Positions 34,504 through 44,595 of a stretch of 64,000 nucleotides of DNA are shown in pieces; positions within the stretch are counted from its first letter, which is position 1; the number at the start of each line of letters is the position of its first letter. The stretch lies in contig CP096136.1 of assembly GCA_023213215.1 (NCBI GenBank), forward strand, positions 434,001 through 498,000. The letters are read 5' to 3'. The notes under the pieces are model-generated. The model worked only from the letters and a program-made list of their open reading frames with translations, ran no database searches and was not told the origin of the DNA. Source of the stretch: Flavobacterium sp. JAD_PAG50586_2. Lineage in GTDB: Bacteria > Bacteroidota > Bacteroidia > Flavobacteriales > Flavobacteriaceae. The translations under genes and the position numbers were made by a program.

Positions 34504-37500
34504 ATGAAACAAAAAATTACTTTATTTTTTGCCCTGATTTTTGTAAACTTCTTTGGGCAGGCACAAACTAATGCATACTCCTATTCGACATCAACCGGAA
34601 ATGCCCTTGCAACCGGATCTTTTACAAATCTATTAGGTACTTTTCTAGATGATGATGTTTCAGCCATGGCTAATATTGGGTTTACATTTAAATTTAATGG
34701 AGTTAACTACACCAATTTTTCTGTTACATCTAACGGACTTATAGAGCTTGGTGCAAGTGCTGTAACAGATTACAATAACGTAATCGGTAATCTATCAGGT
34801 CCTTATTTAGTCCCTTATTGGGATGATAATTACACTGATGCAAATGGAAGCGTCAATTACCTAACTTCCGGTTCCGCTGGTTCGAGAATATTGGTTATCG
34901 ATTATCACTTGTCCTATCTTGGTAATACAGGGGCAGCAGATAAAAATTTTCAAATTTGGTTATATGAAACATCAAATATTGTAAAATTTATTTACGGAGC
35001 CGGGAATGATTTTAATGGAGGCTATTCTGTTGGAATTTTGACAAATGGAATATCCGATTTCGTTAGTGTTACCACAGCTTCACATACAAGGAGCATTGTT
35101 ACCACAAATGACAATAATACAACTTGGCCCGGAAGCGGCAGATCATACACTTTTACTCCGATTCCCTTTCCCGTATCTCAAAATCAAACAAATGTTTCTT
35201 GTTTCGGAGGATCGAATGGTTCTGCAACCGTAACTCCATCAGGAGGGACCTCTCCATACACTTACTCATGGGCTCCATCAGGCGGAACGGGATCAACCGC
35301 TTCCGGATTGATTGCCGGAACATACATTTGCACGATAACCGATGCTGTAAGTTCATCTGTTACAAGTACATTCACTATAACTCAACCTCCAGTTCTTTCT
35401 GTAACTCCTGCTTCCCAAACAAATGTTTCTTGTTTTGGCGGTTCAAACGGTGCAGCTTCTATCAATACTCCAACTGGTGGTGCTGGCGGTTATACTTACA
35501 ACTGGACTCCAGGTACACCGACAGGTGACGGAACAGCTTCTGTAACAGGACTTACTGCAAATACATGGACGTGCACTGTAACAGATGCAAACGGATGTGT
35601 TGCTTCACAAAGTTTTACTGTAACTCAACCTCCGGCTATTTCTGTAACTCCTGCTTCCCAAACAAATGTTTCTTGTTTTGGCGGTTCAAACGGTGCAGCT
35701 TCTATCAATACTCCAACTGGTGGTGCTGGCGGTTATACTTACAACTGGACTCCCGGAAACCCGACAGGTGATGGAACTGTAAGCGTAACAGGGCTTTCTG
35801 CAACAACTTATACTTGTACCGTAACCGATGCAAATTCGTGCGTTGCTTCACAATCATTTACGGTGACTCAACCAACAGCTATTTCTGTAACTCCTGCTTC
35901 CCAAACAAATGTTTCTTGTTTTGGCGGTTCAAACGGTGCAGCTTCAATTAATACTCCTACTGGTGGTGCTGGTGGTTATACTTACAACTGGACTCCAGGT
36001 ACACCGACAGGTGACGGAACTGTAAGCGTAACAGGGCTTTCTGCAACAACTTATACTTGTACCGTAACCGATGCCAATTCGTGCGTTGCTTCACAATCAT
36101 TTACGGTGACTCAACCAACGGCTATTTCTGTAACTCCTGCTTCCCAAACAAATGTTTCTTGTTTTGGCGGTTCAAACGGTGCAGCTTCAATTAATACTCC
36201 TACTGGTGGTGCTGGTGGTTATACTTACAACTGGACTCCAGGTACACCGACAGGTGACGGAACAGCTTCTGTAACAGGACTTACTGCAAATACATGGACG
36301 TGCACGGTAACAGATGCAAACGGATGTGTTGCTTCACAAAGTTTTACTGTGACTCAACCTCCGGCTATTTCTGTAACTCCTGCTTCCCAAACAAATGTTT
36401 CTTGTTTTGGCGGTTCAAACGGTGCAGCTTCAATTAATACTCCAACTGGTGGTGCTGGCGGTTATACTTACAACTGGACTCCGGGAACCCCAACAGGTGA
36501 CGGAACTGTAAGCGTAACAGGGCTTTCTGCAACAACTTATACTTGTACCGTAACCGATGCAAATTCGTGCGTTGCTTCACAATCATTTACGGTGACTCAA
36601 CCAACAGCTATTTCTGTAACTCCTGCTTCCCAAACAAATGTTTCTTGTTTTGGCGGTTCAAACGGTGCAGCTTCAATTAATACTCCAACTGGTGGTGCTG
36701 GCGGTTATACTTACAACTGGACTCCAGGAAACCCGACAGGTGATGGAACTGTAAGCGTAACAGGGCTTTCTGCAACAACTTATACTTGTACCGTAACCGA
36801 TGCCAATTCGTGCGTTGCTTCACAATCATTTACGGTGACTCAACCAACAGCTATTTCTGTAACTCCTGCTTCCCAAACAAATGTTTCTTGTTTTGGCGGT
36901 TCAAACGGTGCAGCTTCTATCAATACTCCAACTGGTGGTGCTGGCGGTTATACTTACAACTGGACTCCGGGAAACCCGACAGGTGATGGAACTGTAAGCG
37001 TAACAGGGCTTTCTGCAACAACTTATACTTGTACCGTAACCGATGCAAATTCCTGCGTTGCTTCACAATCATTTACGGTGACTCAACCAACAGCTATTTC
37101 TGTAACTCCTGCTTCCCAAACAAATGTTTCTTGTTTTGGCGGTTCAAACGGTGCAGCTTCTATCAATACTCCAACTGGTGGTGCTGGCGGTTATACTTAC
37201 AACTGGACTCCAGGAAACCCGACAGGTGATGGAACTGTAAGCGTAACAGGGCTTTCTGCAACAACTTATACTTGTACCGTAACCGATGTAAATTCGTGCG
37301 TTGCTTCACAATCATTTACGGTGACTCAACCAACGGCTATTTCTGTAACTCCTGCTTCCCAAACAAATGTTTCTTGTTTTGGCGGTTCAAACGGTGCAGC
37401 TTCAATTAATACTCCTACTGGTGGTGCTGGTGGTTATACTTACAACTGGACTCCGGGTACACCGACAGGTGACGGAACAGCTTCTGTAACAGGACTTACT

Positions 37501-39897
37501 GCAAATACATGGACGTGCACTGTAACAGATGCAAACGGATGTGTTGCTTCACAAAGTTTTACAGTAACGCAGTCACCTGCTCTTTCGGTAACCCCTTCTT
37601 CGCAAACTAATGTAGCCTGCAACGGAGGCTCTAACGGTGCCGCTGCTATCAATACGCCAACAGGAGGAACTCCGGGATACACATACGACTGGACTCCGGG
37701 AACCCCAACAGGTGACGGAACTACATCTGTTAACGGCTTAACGGCTGGAACATGGACGTGTACTGTGACTGATGCTAACGGTTGTACTGCTTCTCAAAGC
37801 TTTACAGTAACGCAGTCACCTGCTCTTTCGGTAACCCCTGCTTCGCAAACTAATGTAGCCTGCTTCGGAGGTTCAAACGGTGCCGCCACTATCAATACCC
37901 CAACAGGAGGAACCGCTCCTTACACCTATTCCTGGTCCCCTTCGGGTGGAACAGCAGCTACTGCAAGTGGTCTGTCTGCCGGTACATATACAGTAACGGT
38001 AACCGATGATAACGGTTGCCAGGCTACAAGAACATTCACTATTACAGAACCAACGGCTATCAGCACAGCCTCAGTATCTCAAACGGATGTTTCCTGCAAC
38101 GGAGGTTCAAATGGTACAGCTTCAGTTGCTCCAACAGGAGGAACCGCTCCTTACACCTATTCATGGTCTCCTTCAGGTGGAACAGCAGCTACTGCAAGTG
38201 GCCTGTCTGCCGGTACTTATACAGTAACGGTAACCGATGATAACGGCTGCCAGGCTACAAGAACATTCACTATTACGGAACCAACGGCTATCAGTACAGC
38301 ATCAGGTTCTCAAACGAATGTTTCCTGCAACGGAGGTTCAAATGGTACAGCTTCAGTTACGCCAACAGGAGGAACAGCTCCTTACACCTATTCATGGTCG
38401 CCTTCAGGTGGAACAGCAGCTACTGCAAGTGGCCTGTCTGCCGGTACTTATACAGTAACGGTAACCGATGATAACGGCTGCCAGGCTACAGGAACATTCA
38501 CTGTTACAGAACCAACGGCTATCAGTACAGCCTCAGGATCTCAAACGGATGTTTCCTGCAACGGAGGTTCTAATGGTACGGCTTCAGTTGCTCCAACAGG
38601 AGGAACCGCTCCTTACACCTATTCCTGGTCCCCTTCAGGTGGAACAGCAGCTACTGCAAGTGGCCTGTCTGCCGGTACTTATACAGTAACGGTAACCGAT
38701 GATAACGGTTGCCAGTCTACAAGAACATTCACTATTACAGAACCAACGGCTATCAGTACAGCATCAGGTTCTCAAACGAATGTTTCCTGCAACGGAGGTT
38801 CTAATGGTACGGCTTCAGTTGCTCCAACAGGAGGAACCGCTCCTTACACCTATTCCTGGTCCCCTTCAGGTGGAACAGCAGCTACTGCAAGTGGCCTGTC
38901 TGCCGGTACTTATACAGTAACGATAACGGATGATAACGGCTGCCAGTCTACAAGGACATTCACTATTACTGAACCAACGGCTATCAGTACAGCATCAGGT
39001 TCTCAAACGAATGTTTCCTGCAACGGAGGTTCAAATGGTACGGCTTCAGTTACGCCAACAGGAGGAACCGCTCCTTACACCTATTCATGGTCTCCTTCAG
39101 GTGGAACAGCAGCTACTGCAAGTGGCCTGTCTGCCGGTACTTATACAGTAACGGTAACCGATGATAACGGTTGCCAGGCTACAGGAACATTCACTGTTAC
39201 AGAACCAACGGCTATCAGCACAGCCTCAGGATCTCAAACGGATGTTTCCTGCAACGGAGGTTCAAATGGTACAGCTTCAGTTGCTCCAACAGGAGGAACC
39301 GCTCCTTACACCTATTCCTGGTCGCCTTCAGGTGGAACAGCAGCTACTGCAAGTGGCCTGTCTGCCGGTACTTATACAGTAACGGTAACCGATGATAACG
39401 GCTGCCAGGCTACAAGAACATTCACTGTTACAGAACCAACGGCTATTGACGCAACCGTTACTCTTGTGGGGACTACACTAACTTCAAACCAGGCCGGAGC
39501 TGACTACCAATGGTATAACTGTGCTGACAATTCACCTGTAGGAACCAATAGTGATACATTTACCCCAACTCAATCAGGTGATTATAAAGTTGAAATAACT
39601 ATAGGAACTTGTACGGTAACATCGGTTTGCACCACTGTTACGATACTTGGAAACGTTGATTTTGAAAGCGGTCCTTCTATATTGATTTATCCTAATCCTA
39701 GTCAGGGAATTATAAATATCAAATCTAATTCTGAAGGTGATTTCCAAGTTGTGAATCAAATTGGGCAGGTGGTTAAAACATTTAAAGTAGCGTCTAATAT
39801 TATCAACACAATTGACTTACAAAACTTAAGTGATAGTATGTATTTCATTAAAGAAGTAAACCATTCAAAAGCATACAAGATTATTATTAAAAAATAG
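34504..39897 (+). CDS. Giant SprB-repeat cell-surface adhesin with T9SS sorting signal
   Basis: 1797 residues. Signal peptide (ends FFGQAQ), then an N-terminal beta domain of about 200 residues. It is followed by 18 SprB-type repeats (QTNVSCFGGSNGxAxI, YTYxWxP, GLxAGTYTCTVTDAN), and a type A T9SS sorting domain (ILIYPNPSQGIINIKS to the end). Ten repeats of 81 residues are followed by one 78-residue hybrid and six of 77 residues, plus one divergent first unit. SprB is the gliding-motility adhesin of Flavobacterium johnsoniae; this protein is much shorter, so it is a related adhesin, not SprB itself. The frame is intact over 5.4 kb. It has its own terminator. Confidence 0.93.
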   Translation: MKQKITLFFALIFVNFFGQAQTNAYSYSTSTGNALATGSFTNLLGTFLDDDVSAMANIGFTFKFNGVNYTNFSVTSNGLIELGASAVTDYNNVIGNLSGPYLVPYWDDNYTDANGSVNYLTSGSAGSRILVIDYHLSYLGNTGAADKNFQIWLYETSNIVKFIYGAGNDFNGGYSVGILTNGISDFVSVTTASHTRSIVTTNDNNTTWPGSGRSYTFTPIPFPVSQNQTNVSCFGGSNGSATVTPSGGTSPYTYSWAPSGGTGSTASGLIAGTYICTITDAVSSSVTSTFTITQPPVLSVTPASQTNVSCFGGSNGAASINTPTGGAGGYTYNWTPGTPTGDGTASVTGLTANTWTCTVTDANGCVASQSFTVTQPPAISVTPASQTNVSCFGGSNGAASINTPTGGAGGYTYNWTPGNPTGDGTVSVTGLSATTYTCTVTDANSCVASQSFTVTQPTAISVTPASQTNVSCFGGSNGAASINTPTGGAGGYTYNWTPGTPTGDGTVSVTGLSATTYTCTVTDANSCVASQSFTVTQPTAISVTPASQTNVSCFGGSNGAASINTPTGGAGGYTYNWTPGTPTGDGTASVTGLTANTWTCTVTDANGCVASQSFTVTQPPAISVTPASQTNVSCFGGSNGAASINTPTGGAGGYTYNWTPGTPTGDGTVSVTGLSATTYTCTVTDANSCVASQSFTVTQPTAISVTPASQTNVSCFGGSNGAASINTPTGGAGGYTYNWTPGNPTGDGTVSVTGLSATTYTCTVTDANSCVASQSFTVTQPTAISVTPASQTNVSCFGGSNGAASINTPTGGAGGYTYNWTPGNPTGDGTVSVTGLSATTYTCTVTDANSCVASQSFTVTQPTAISVTPASQTNVSCFGGSNGAASINTPTGGAGGYTYNWTPGNPTGDGTVSVTGLSATTYTCTVTDVNSCVASQSFTVTQPTAISVTPASQTNVSCFGGSNGAASINTPTGGAGGYTYNWTPGTPTGDGTASVTGLTANTWTCTVTDANGCVASQSFTVTQSPALSVTPSSQTNVACNGGSNGAAAINTPTGGTPGYTYDWTPGTPTGDGTTSVNGLTAGTWTCTVTDANGCTASQSFTVTQSPALSVTPASQTNVACFGGSNGAATINTPTGGTAPYTYSWSPSGGTAATASGLSAGTYTVTVTDDNGCQATRTFTITEPTAISTASVSQTDVSCNGGSNGTASVAPTGGTAPYTYSWSPSGGTAATASGLSAGTYTVTVTDDNGCQATRTFTITEPTAISTASGSQTNVSCNGGSNGTASVTPTGGTAPYTYSWSPSGGTAATASGLSAGTYTVTVTDDNGCQATGTFTVTEPTAISTASGSQTDVSCNGGSNGTASVAPTGGTAPYTYSWSPSGGTAATASGLSAGTYTVTVTDDNGCQSTRTFTITEPTAISTASGSQTNVSCNGGSNGTASVAPTGGTAPYTYSWSPSGGTAATASGLSAGTYTVTITDDNGCQSTRTFTITEPTAISTASGSQTNVSCNGGSNGTASVTPTGGTAPYTYSWSPSGGTAATASGLSAGTYTVTVTDDNGCQATGTFTVTEPTAISTASGSQTDVSCNGGSNGTASVAPTGGTAPYTYSWSPSGGTAATASGLSAGTYTVTVTDDNGCQATRTFTVTEPTAIDATVTLVGTTLTSNQAGADYQWYNCADNSPVGTNSDTFTPTQSGDYKVEITIGTCTVTSVCTTVTILGNVDFESGPSILIYPNPSQGIINIKSNSEGDFQVVNQIGQVVKTFKVASNIINTIDLQNLSDSMYFIKEVNHSKAYKIIIKK
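35416..37845 (+). repeat. Ten tandem 243-bp coding repeats
   Basis: Starting at CAAACAAATGTTTCTTG, ten in-frame units of 243 bp follow, nine near-identical and the last more divergent. Two alternating forms differ at TASVTGLTANTW versus TVSVTGLSATTY. Synonymous sites are also alike, which points to recent duplication or gene conversion. Confidence 0.9.
37846..39465 (+). repeat. One 234-bp and six tandem 231-bp coding repeats
   Basis: A second homogenised block begins with a hybrid unit (block A-like start, block B-like end), then six 231-bp units at 38080, 38311, 38542, 38773, 39004 and 39235. The hybrid unit suggests recombination between the blocks. Confidence 0.9.
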
Positions 39898-39920
39898 TTT
39901 GCTTTAAATAAACTAATAGA

Positions 39921-39954
39921 AACTGCCCAAAAATACTTTTGGGCAGTTTTTTTT
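39921..39954 (+). terminator. Terminator of the adhesin gene
   Basis: AACTGCCCAAAA and TTTTGGGCAGTT form a perfect 12-pair stem, followed by T6. Confidence 0.9.
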
Positions 39955-40097
39955 ATATTTTAATAACAAAGGTTGGAGAAATTGATGTGCAAAACAGCAT
40001 CATTTTAAAACAAAGTACTTATTCTCAGTTCTGCAAAAAGATATAATCGAAAGGATATTTGTATATCTTTAATACCTTACAATAAAATATCATAATA

Positions 40098-40430
40098 ATG
40101 GACATAAGAGCATTTTTATTAGACTGGCTGGAAATTAGTAATAGCTACAACACAGAAAAATACCTCGAAAAATATCTTGAAGATGCCATACTGAATGATC
40201 CTTCTGTAGGTAGGAAATTTGTTGGACAGAAAGGCATTCGGGAATATTATGTTAATTATTTTATTGGCTACAAAACCCAGACAAAACTTTTAAAATTAGA
40301 TATTCAGGATAATACGGCTCATATGGAAGTAGAATTTACCGGTGAATTCCCGGAAGGGAAAATAGAAGGAATATTTGATTTCACTTTTAAGGATCAAAAA
40401 ATACAAACCGTAGAAGCAGATTTAAAATAA
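40098..40430 (+). CDS. NTF2-like (SnoaL-type) protein
   Basis: 110 residues. An N-terminal helix pair (IRAFLLDWLEISNSYNTEKY) is followed by the WxExxN.. pattern of SnoaL-like proteins: AILNDPSVGRKFVGQKGIRE, then beta strands ending FDFTFKDQKIQTVEADL. The fold makes a ligand-binding or catalytic pocket. No function can be assigned. No signal peptide. Confidence 0.75.
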   Translation: MDIRAFLLDWLEISNSYNTEKYLEKYLEDAILNDPSVGRKFVGQKGIREYYVNYFIGYKTQTKLLKLDIQDNTAHMEVEFTGEFPEGKIEGIFDFTFKDQKIQTVEADLK

Positions 40431-40548
40431 TATGGGCAAAAACAACTTTGACGATATCATTATCGTTCAATAGAGATAAGAAATTTACCGGTTTTTATGA
40501 ATAACCTGAGGAAACTTCGTTTTCCCTAAAAAAGCCACTTAAACTCAA

Positions 40549-41182
40549 TTACGCCCTGGCAATATTTATAATGCTTTTAATAACTTCATCTAATTGCTTG
40601 GCGCTTTCCGATATCATGTCACAGATATTACCTGTATTAGCGTCCAATAATGTTTTGTCTAAAATATGTGTGAGTCCGATTATATTGCTTAAGGGACCAC
40701 GTATAAGATGTGAATGCTGAAAAATAATTTTCTCTATTGTTACTAAGTTTTCCTTGATCTCCTGCTGTGCAATCTGTAACTGTGATTGTTCTGCAACATA
40801 TTTCGTAATATCATACCCTAAACAGACCGGCTGGATTATTTTGATCATCAAACATTGCCTTATATTCCCACTGAGTGTAAACATAACCACCCCTTCCATC
40901 ATGTTTCCTAATGGTCGCCGGAAATAACCTGCCAGGATTACCGAAGCATTTGGCAGAAACTTCGATGCATGTATTCCCATCGTCAGGATGCATAGTAATA
41001 TAATAAGGCTGTCCGACAAAATCACTGTTGATATGTATAAATTTTTTAGAATAATTTTCGTTTACATAAGAATAATTACCGTCCATACCAGTAGCTATTA
41101 TATAAAACAAAACAGAATTATTAAGCAAATTTTTGGTTTCTTCAAAATGTTTCATATCCTGGCTTTTTAAGTGATTTTGCAA
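40549..41182 (-). CDS. PAS domain plus histidine-kinase phosphoacceptor domain, no kinase domain, frameshifted
   Basis: A PAS domain covers about residues 20-120 (FYIIATGMDGNYSYVNENYS, then HPDDGNTC, GGYVYTQWEYKAMFDD). After ...NPAGLFRV the frame shifts near 40815-40825 and continues LGYDITKYVAEQSQLQ, then IIFQHSHLIRGPLSNIIGLT, a DHp/HisKA helix with the expected His. The gene ends at SIINIARA with no HATPase domain. The junction is not a simple one-base homopolymer fix, so the exact fusion is uncertain. The product could be a phosphotransfer or scaffold partner of another kinase. A similar HisKA-only protein is at 52453. Confidence 0.65.
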
Positions 41183-41290
41183 TGTACATTAAATTACTCA
41201 ATTGCAGCTATAATTTTCACCCATAACTGCATTAACACTGATTGTATCATTGACTTAAGGCTGGCACTTCTGTAATTCCGTTCGTATGGT

Positions 41291-42057
41291 TTAAGCCGTC
41301 TTAAAATAATAGTTCAATACACTAGCCAGCCTGATACCGGCATCCAACAGCTGTGTCTTGATAATGGGATATACAGCGTCAACATAGCGGTTGTCTACTT
41401 TGGTACCCGCGGTGTAGGCATCCTTTAGGTAACCCCTTGACTGTTTTGCCCAGCCCACAATGTCTATTTTCTGTACCCCTTCGAGGGCTTCTGAAGTGTA
41501 TTTTTTGCTGCTGAGCACCTCAGCCAATGCCGTATTCCTGTACTCAATAATACTGGTGTCCCAAATAGAGTGCAGGTTGGTTCCCTGGCTTCCCATAAAG
41601 TTCAGCTGCACGGTATTGCCTCCTTTATCCGATCCGTAACCTACGTGTAGCGGCTGGTGTAAATCGCCTATCAGGTGGAACAGGATTAGTATCCTTCTTT
41701 TGATTTCGTCATGCGACAGGTTTTCCTTGTGTTCGAGTTCTTTTAACGTACGGTCTAAAACCGTAATGATGTTCTCTCCCTCAGGTGCTGTCTTAGAGCC
41801 CTTTTCAAAATTGATGTAATGCCAGCGCTTCATATAATCGTTGGCATCGTCGCTCTTTATGGCATCCATCCAGTTAGCAGCTTCGGAAAGCGTCATGCCG
41901 TCGAGGTATTGCAGAACGTTCTTTTTGGTGGCTTCATCCATATAGTTAAAGGCTACTTCGGCAATCAGGGTGTGGCCTCTGTTTCCCCAGGCAAAGGATT
42001 GGGCAGTACCCAAAGGAATACAGCGGTAAGTACCGCCATGTGGAGTGCATATTTCAT
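41291..42057 (-). CDS. S1/P1 nuclease, frameshifted in the signal peptide
   Basis: Zn-dependent single-strand nuclease / 3'-nucleotidase, probably periplasmic. WGNRGHTLIAEVAF supplies the N-terminal Trp and first His. ANWMDAIKSD, HLIGDLHQPLHVGYGSDKGG and HSIWDTSII carry the other ligands. The unbroken frame begins inside the signal. The ATG at 42057 gives MKYALHMAVLTAVFL, and adding one T in a short T run (42012-42014 on the minus strand) joins it to GTAQSFAWGNRGH. That gives a normal signal and a mature protein starting at Trp, as the family requires. About 255 residues. Confidence 0.88.
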
Positions 42058-42200
42058 AAAAGTGGGTTTTATCAAAGCAAAAGTAAGGCAATTAGTGGCG
42101 TAGGCCGTTAGGATTTTGTTAAATATAACCGCCTCCCTTTTCCCTTATCCTTCCTATATCAATACTTTTTCATATTTTAGTGAAACCAAACTACAACCCC

Positions 42201-42551
42201 ATGCAAAACGAAAGAATATTCAAGATGTCCTTTGCCGGTGTCTATCCGCACTACATCACTAAGGCAGAAAAAAAAGGACGTACTAAGGAAGAGGTGGACA
42301 CTATTATCCGGTGGCTTACAGGCTACAGCCAGCAACAGTTACAGGAGGTAATTGACCATAATACCAGCTTTGCCGATTTCTTTGCGCAGGCACCTCAGCT
42401 CAATCCGAATGTATCAAAGATAACTGGAGTCATCTGTGGCTACCGAGTAGAAGACATAGAGAACAAATTAATGCAGAAAATACGGTATCTCGACAAACTG
42501 GTAGACGAACTCGCCAAAGGAAAGGCAATGGAAAGGATTTTGCGGTCCTGA
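42201..42551 (+). CDS. DUF2200 family protein
   Basis: 116 residues. Strong family signatures: [67 protein letters not shown] and [20 protein letters not shown]. The family is small, cytoplasmic and of unknown function. I chose the ATG at 42201; the GTG at 42180 would add seven residues. Confidence 0.9.
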   Translation: MQNERIFKMSFAGVYPHYITKAEKKGRTKEEVDTIIRWLTGYSQQQLQEVIDHNTSFADFFAQAPQLNPNVSKITGVICGYRVEDIENKLMQKIRYLDKLVDELAKGKAMERILRS

Positions 42552-42608
42552 GCTAATATGCAGTACCCTTTTGTTTTTTTTATATATTAGTCAAAAAATA
42601 GAACTATC

Positions 42609-43025
42609 ATGAAACCTAAAATTGTAGCAGCCTCCTTTGTTGCCTTATTGGTTTTTACCAGTGCACAAACAATCACCCCACCACAATCAGGAATGGCTGA
42701 AAAGCTAATCGGCACCTGGACATGGACCACAGTAATAGACGGTGAAACCAATCAGGATATGGGAATTGACATAGTCACTATGGGTATGGCAACAGAAGTT
42801 AAAACCGAGTTTAAAAAGGACAACGCTTATATCGAAAGTAAGCTAAGAAAAGGCAGTACTGAATATTCCAACGTAAACGGCGAATGGAAACTGGAAGGTG
42901 ATGATGTACTCAACCTCAAATCGAAAGAGAAATGGAGACCTGGTAAAATCCTTAAACTGCGTAACGATTCACTGTTGATTCAGATGAATCCAAAAATGCA
43001 CTTACTGATGCTTAAGAAAAAATAG
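42609..43025 (+). CDS. Secreted lipocalin-like protein of unknown function
   Basis: 138 residues with a signal peptide (MKPKIVAASFVALLVFTSAQ). The mature part begins LIGTWTWTTVIDGETNQD and continues with alternating beta strands, the look of a small lipocalin-type barrel (GTW near the N-terminus). No family assigned. It precedes the cupin gene by 2 bases, so they are one operon. Confidence 0.7.
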   Translation: MKPKIVAASFVALLVFTSAQTITPPQSGMAEKLIGTWTWTTVIDGETNQDMGIDIVTMGMATEVKTEFKKDNAYIESKLRKGSTEYSNVNGEWKLEGDDVLNLKSKEKWRPGKILKLRNDSLLIQMNPKMHLLMLKKK

Positions 43026-43027
43026 CA

Positions 43028-43387
43028 ATGGAAATCATCAATCTAAAGGAAAAGTTCGGTCTCTTTAATGACTACTGGAGCCCTAAAATAGTAGGAGAAC
43101 TAAATGGTCAGGAAATAAAGCTGGCGAAAGTAAAAGGAGAATTCATCTGGCACGACCATGAACACGAAGACGAACTGTTTTTTGTGGTTAAGGGAAAACT
43201 CCGAATTGAATTCAGGGACAAAACCGTTGACATCCACGAAGGCGAAATGATAATCGTACCCAAAGGCGTTGAGCACAAACCCATAGCCGAGGAAGAAGTG
43301 TTGCTAATGCTGTTTGAGCCGGCAAATATCAAGCACACGGGAGACGTTAAACATGAGCTGACTGTTGAGAAGTATGGAAGGATCTAA
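43028..43387 (+). CDS. Cupin-domain protein
   Basis: 119 residues. Cupin motif 1 is FIWHDHEHEDELFFVVKGKL, with two His and a Glu. Motif 2 is GEMIIVPKGVEHKPIAEE with the fourth ligand His. The full metal set is present, unlike the cupin at 14787. Substrate unknown. It starts 2 bases after the lipocalin-like gene. Confidence 0.88.
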   Translation: MEIINLKEKFGLFNDYWSPKIVGELNGQEIKLAKVKGEFIWHDHEHEDELFFVVKGKLRIEFRDKTVDIHEGEMIIVPKGVEHKPIAEEEVLLMLFEPANIKHTGDVKHELTVEKYGRI

Positions 43388-43463
43388 TTACAGTGAATCA
43401 CAATATTAACACAAAAAAGAATATTTAGCTGACCGATGGGTTACCTTTATAAAAAGTAAAAAC

Positions 43464-43840
43464 ATGTCAGAAAAAACAAAAAGCAGTTTGGTGTTTGGAT
43501 GGATTCACACAAAGCAACCATCGTAGGGAAAGAAGCTGTAGATACAGGAGAATTTATTGTGATTGGTCACGTAGCAAACGCTGGCGCCGATCATAATTCA
43601 AATGAAAAGACTGCGAACAATCATGAGATTGGGTTAACACACAAGTTCTTTAAGGAAATTGCAGCTATAATGCCCAATATTGATGAGATCCATTTAACCG
43701 GAACAGGTCAGGTACAGGAGCAGTTCATGAAGTTCCTTGCCGATACGCCACAGTATAAAAACGCAGTATCCAGTGAAAGCACTTCTAATAGGATGAGCGA
43801 TGAGAATCTTGCTATTTTTATAGCGAAACATTTTAATTAG
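43464..43840 (+). CDS. Paralogue of the eRF1-domain-like protein, frameshifted
   Basis: The ATG at 43464 gives MSEK, and adding one A in the A6 run at 43471-43476 continues NKKQFGVWMDSHKATIVG. Later parts are IDEIHLTGTGQVQEQFMKF and SDENLAIFIAKHFN. The scheme (GVWMDxxxA near the start, a GxGxxQEQF middle element, a terminal MSDxxLxxFIxxHF) parallels 15895-16281. About 126 residues. A TGTGAAT-like AGTGAATC and a CTTTA box lie upstream, but the direct repeats are not convincing. Confidence 0.65.
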
Positions 43841-43858
43841 CATTCCAATAAGTTCCCA

Positions 43859-43891
43859 AGACCTTAAGCAATTTGTTTAAGGTCTTTTTTA
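43859..43891 (+). terminator. Terminator of 43464-43840
   Basis: AAGACCTTAA and TTTAAGGTCTT pair with a single bulge, followed by T6. Confidence 0.8.
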
Positions 43892-43994
43892 TTAACCCAG
43901 GAATATGTGCCTTACTAACTTTAATTGGCGTACCTTGTAAATTGCTCCTGTTTTCGGAACTAAACCCGAAGGTATTACAGCAAAAAAAAGAAAA

Positions 43995-44423
43995 ATGAAA
44001 GAGAAAATCTTAACCTACGCCGTAATCAGTTTTGTACTGGTTAACATTTGGACCCTATACCTGTTCTTTGACTATTTCACAGAAAAAGATCAGATCATGC
44101 ACAGTTTAGGGCTGTTCCTTAATTTTATATATTCGGCAGTAGCCGCTGTAGTTTTTGGTGGGATATTGCTGCTGATAAGGCTGGCTGTACACTTTAAAAA
44201 GAAAGAGAATCCATTACAGGTAAATTTCTTTTATGTCCTTTGCGGGATATTCAATTTGAATATCTTTATCATCTGGATTATAAGCCTTTCACTGCAACTA
44301 ATTGAACTCGGAAGCGGACGATTAGAAATTTGTGCCTTTGCTTCCTTACTGATAGCCATATTGATACTTTCGGATATTTACAAATATAACTTCAAGGCTA
44401 ATGCTAAAGAGGTTATAGATTAA
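43995..44423 (+). CDS. Small multi-pass membrane protein
   Basis: 142 residues with four hydrophobic helices: LTYAVISFVLVNIWTLYLFF, FLNFIYSAVAAVVFGGILLL, VLCGIFNLNIFIIWIISLSL and IEL.. LEICAFASLLIAILILSDIY. No family recognised; no enzymatic residues stand out. It lies alone ahead of the MarR gene. Confidence 0.7.
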   Translation: MKEKILTYAVISFVLVNIWTLYLFFDYFTEKDQIMHSLGLFLNFIYSAVAAVVFGGILLLIRLAVHFKKKENPLQVNFFYVLCGIFNLNIFIIWIISLSLQLIELGSGRLEICAFASLLIAILILSDIYKYNFKANAKEVID

Positions 44424-44595
44424 TTAAATATATCGACCAAAGCGAATAACCTCTGTGCTACTATCGCTATACTCTTTTCTCTTGGTACTTGGCTCTTCCT
44501 TACTTCCTAAAAAATTAACACATATACTATGCGTGCATAATATATTTTTATTATCTTTGGATTCCGAACGAAATCGTTGTCGTTCTGTCAAAGAT

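Noticed and set aside
35045..39395. Series of 60-130-codon frames in other phases of the adhesin, recurring every 231 or 243 bases
   Set aside because: They recur with the coding repeats and are shadows of the SprB frame.
35416..39465. Possible CRISPR array because of regular repeats
   Set aside because: The repeats are contiguous, in frame and 231-243 bp long, with no spacers; no cas genes are present.
43398..43449. A ninth direct-repeat promoter upstream of 43464
   Set aside because: Only TGTGAAT-like and CTTTA parts are present; the second repeat and the spacing do not fit.
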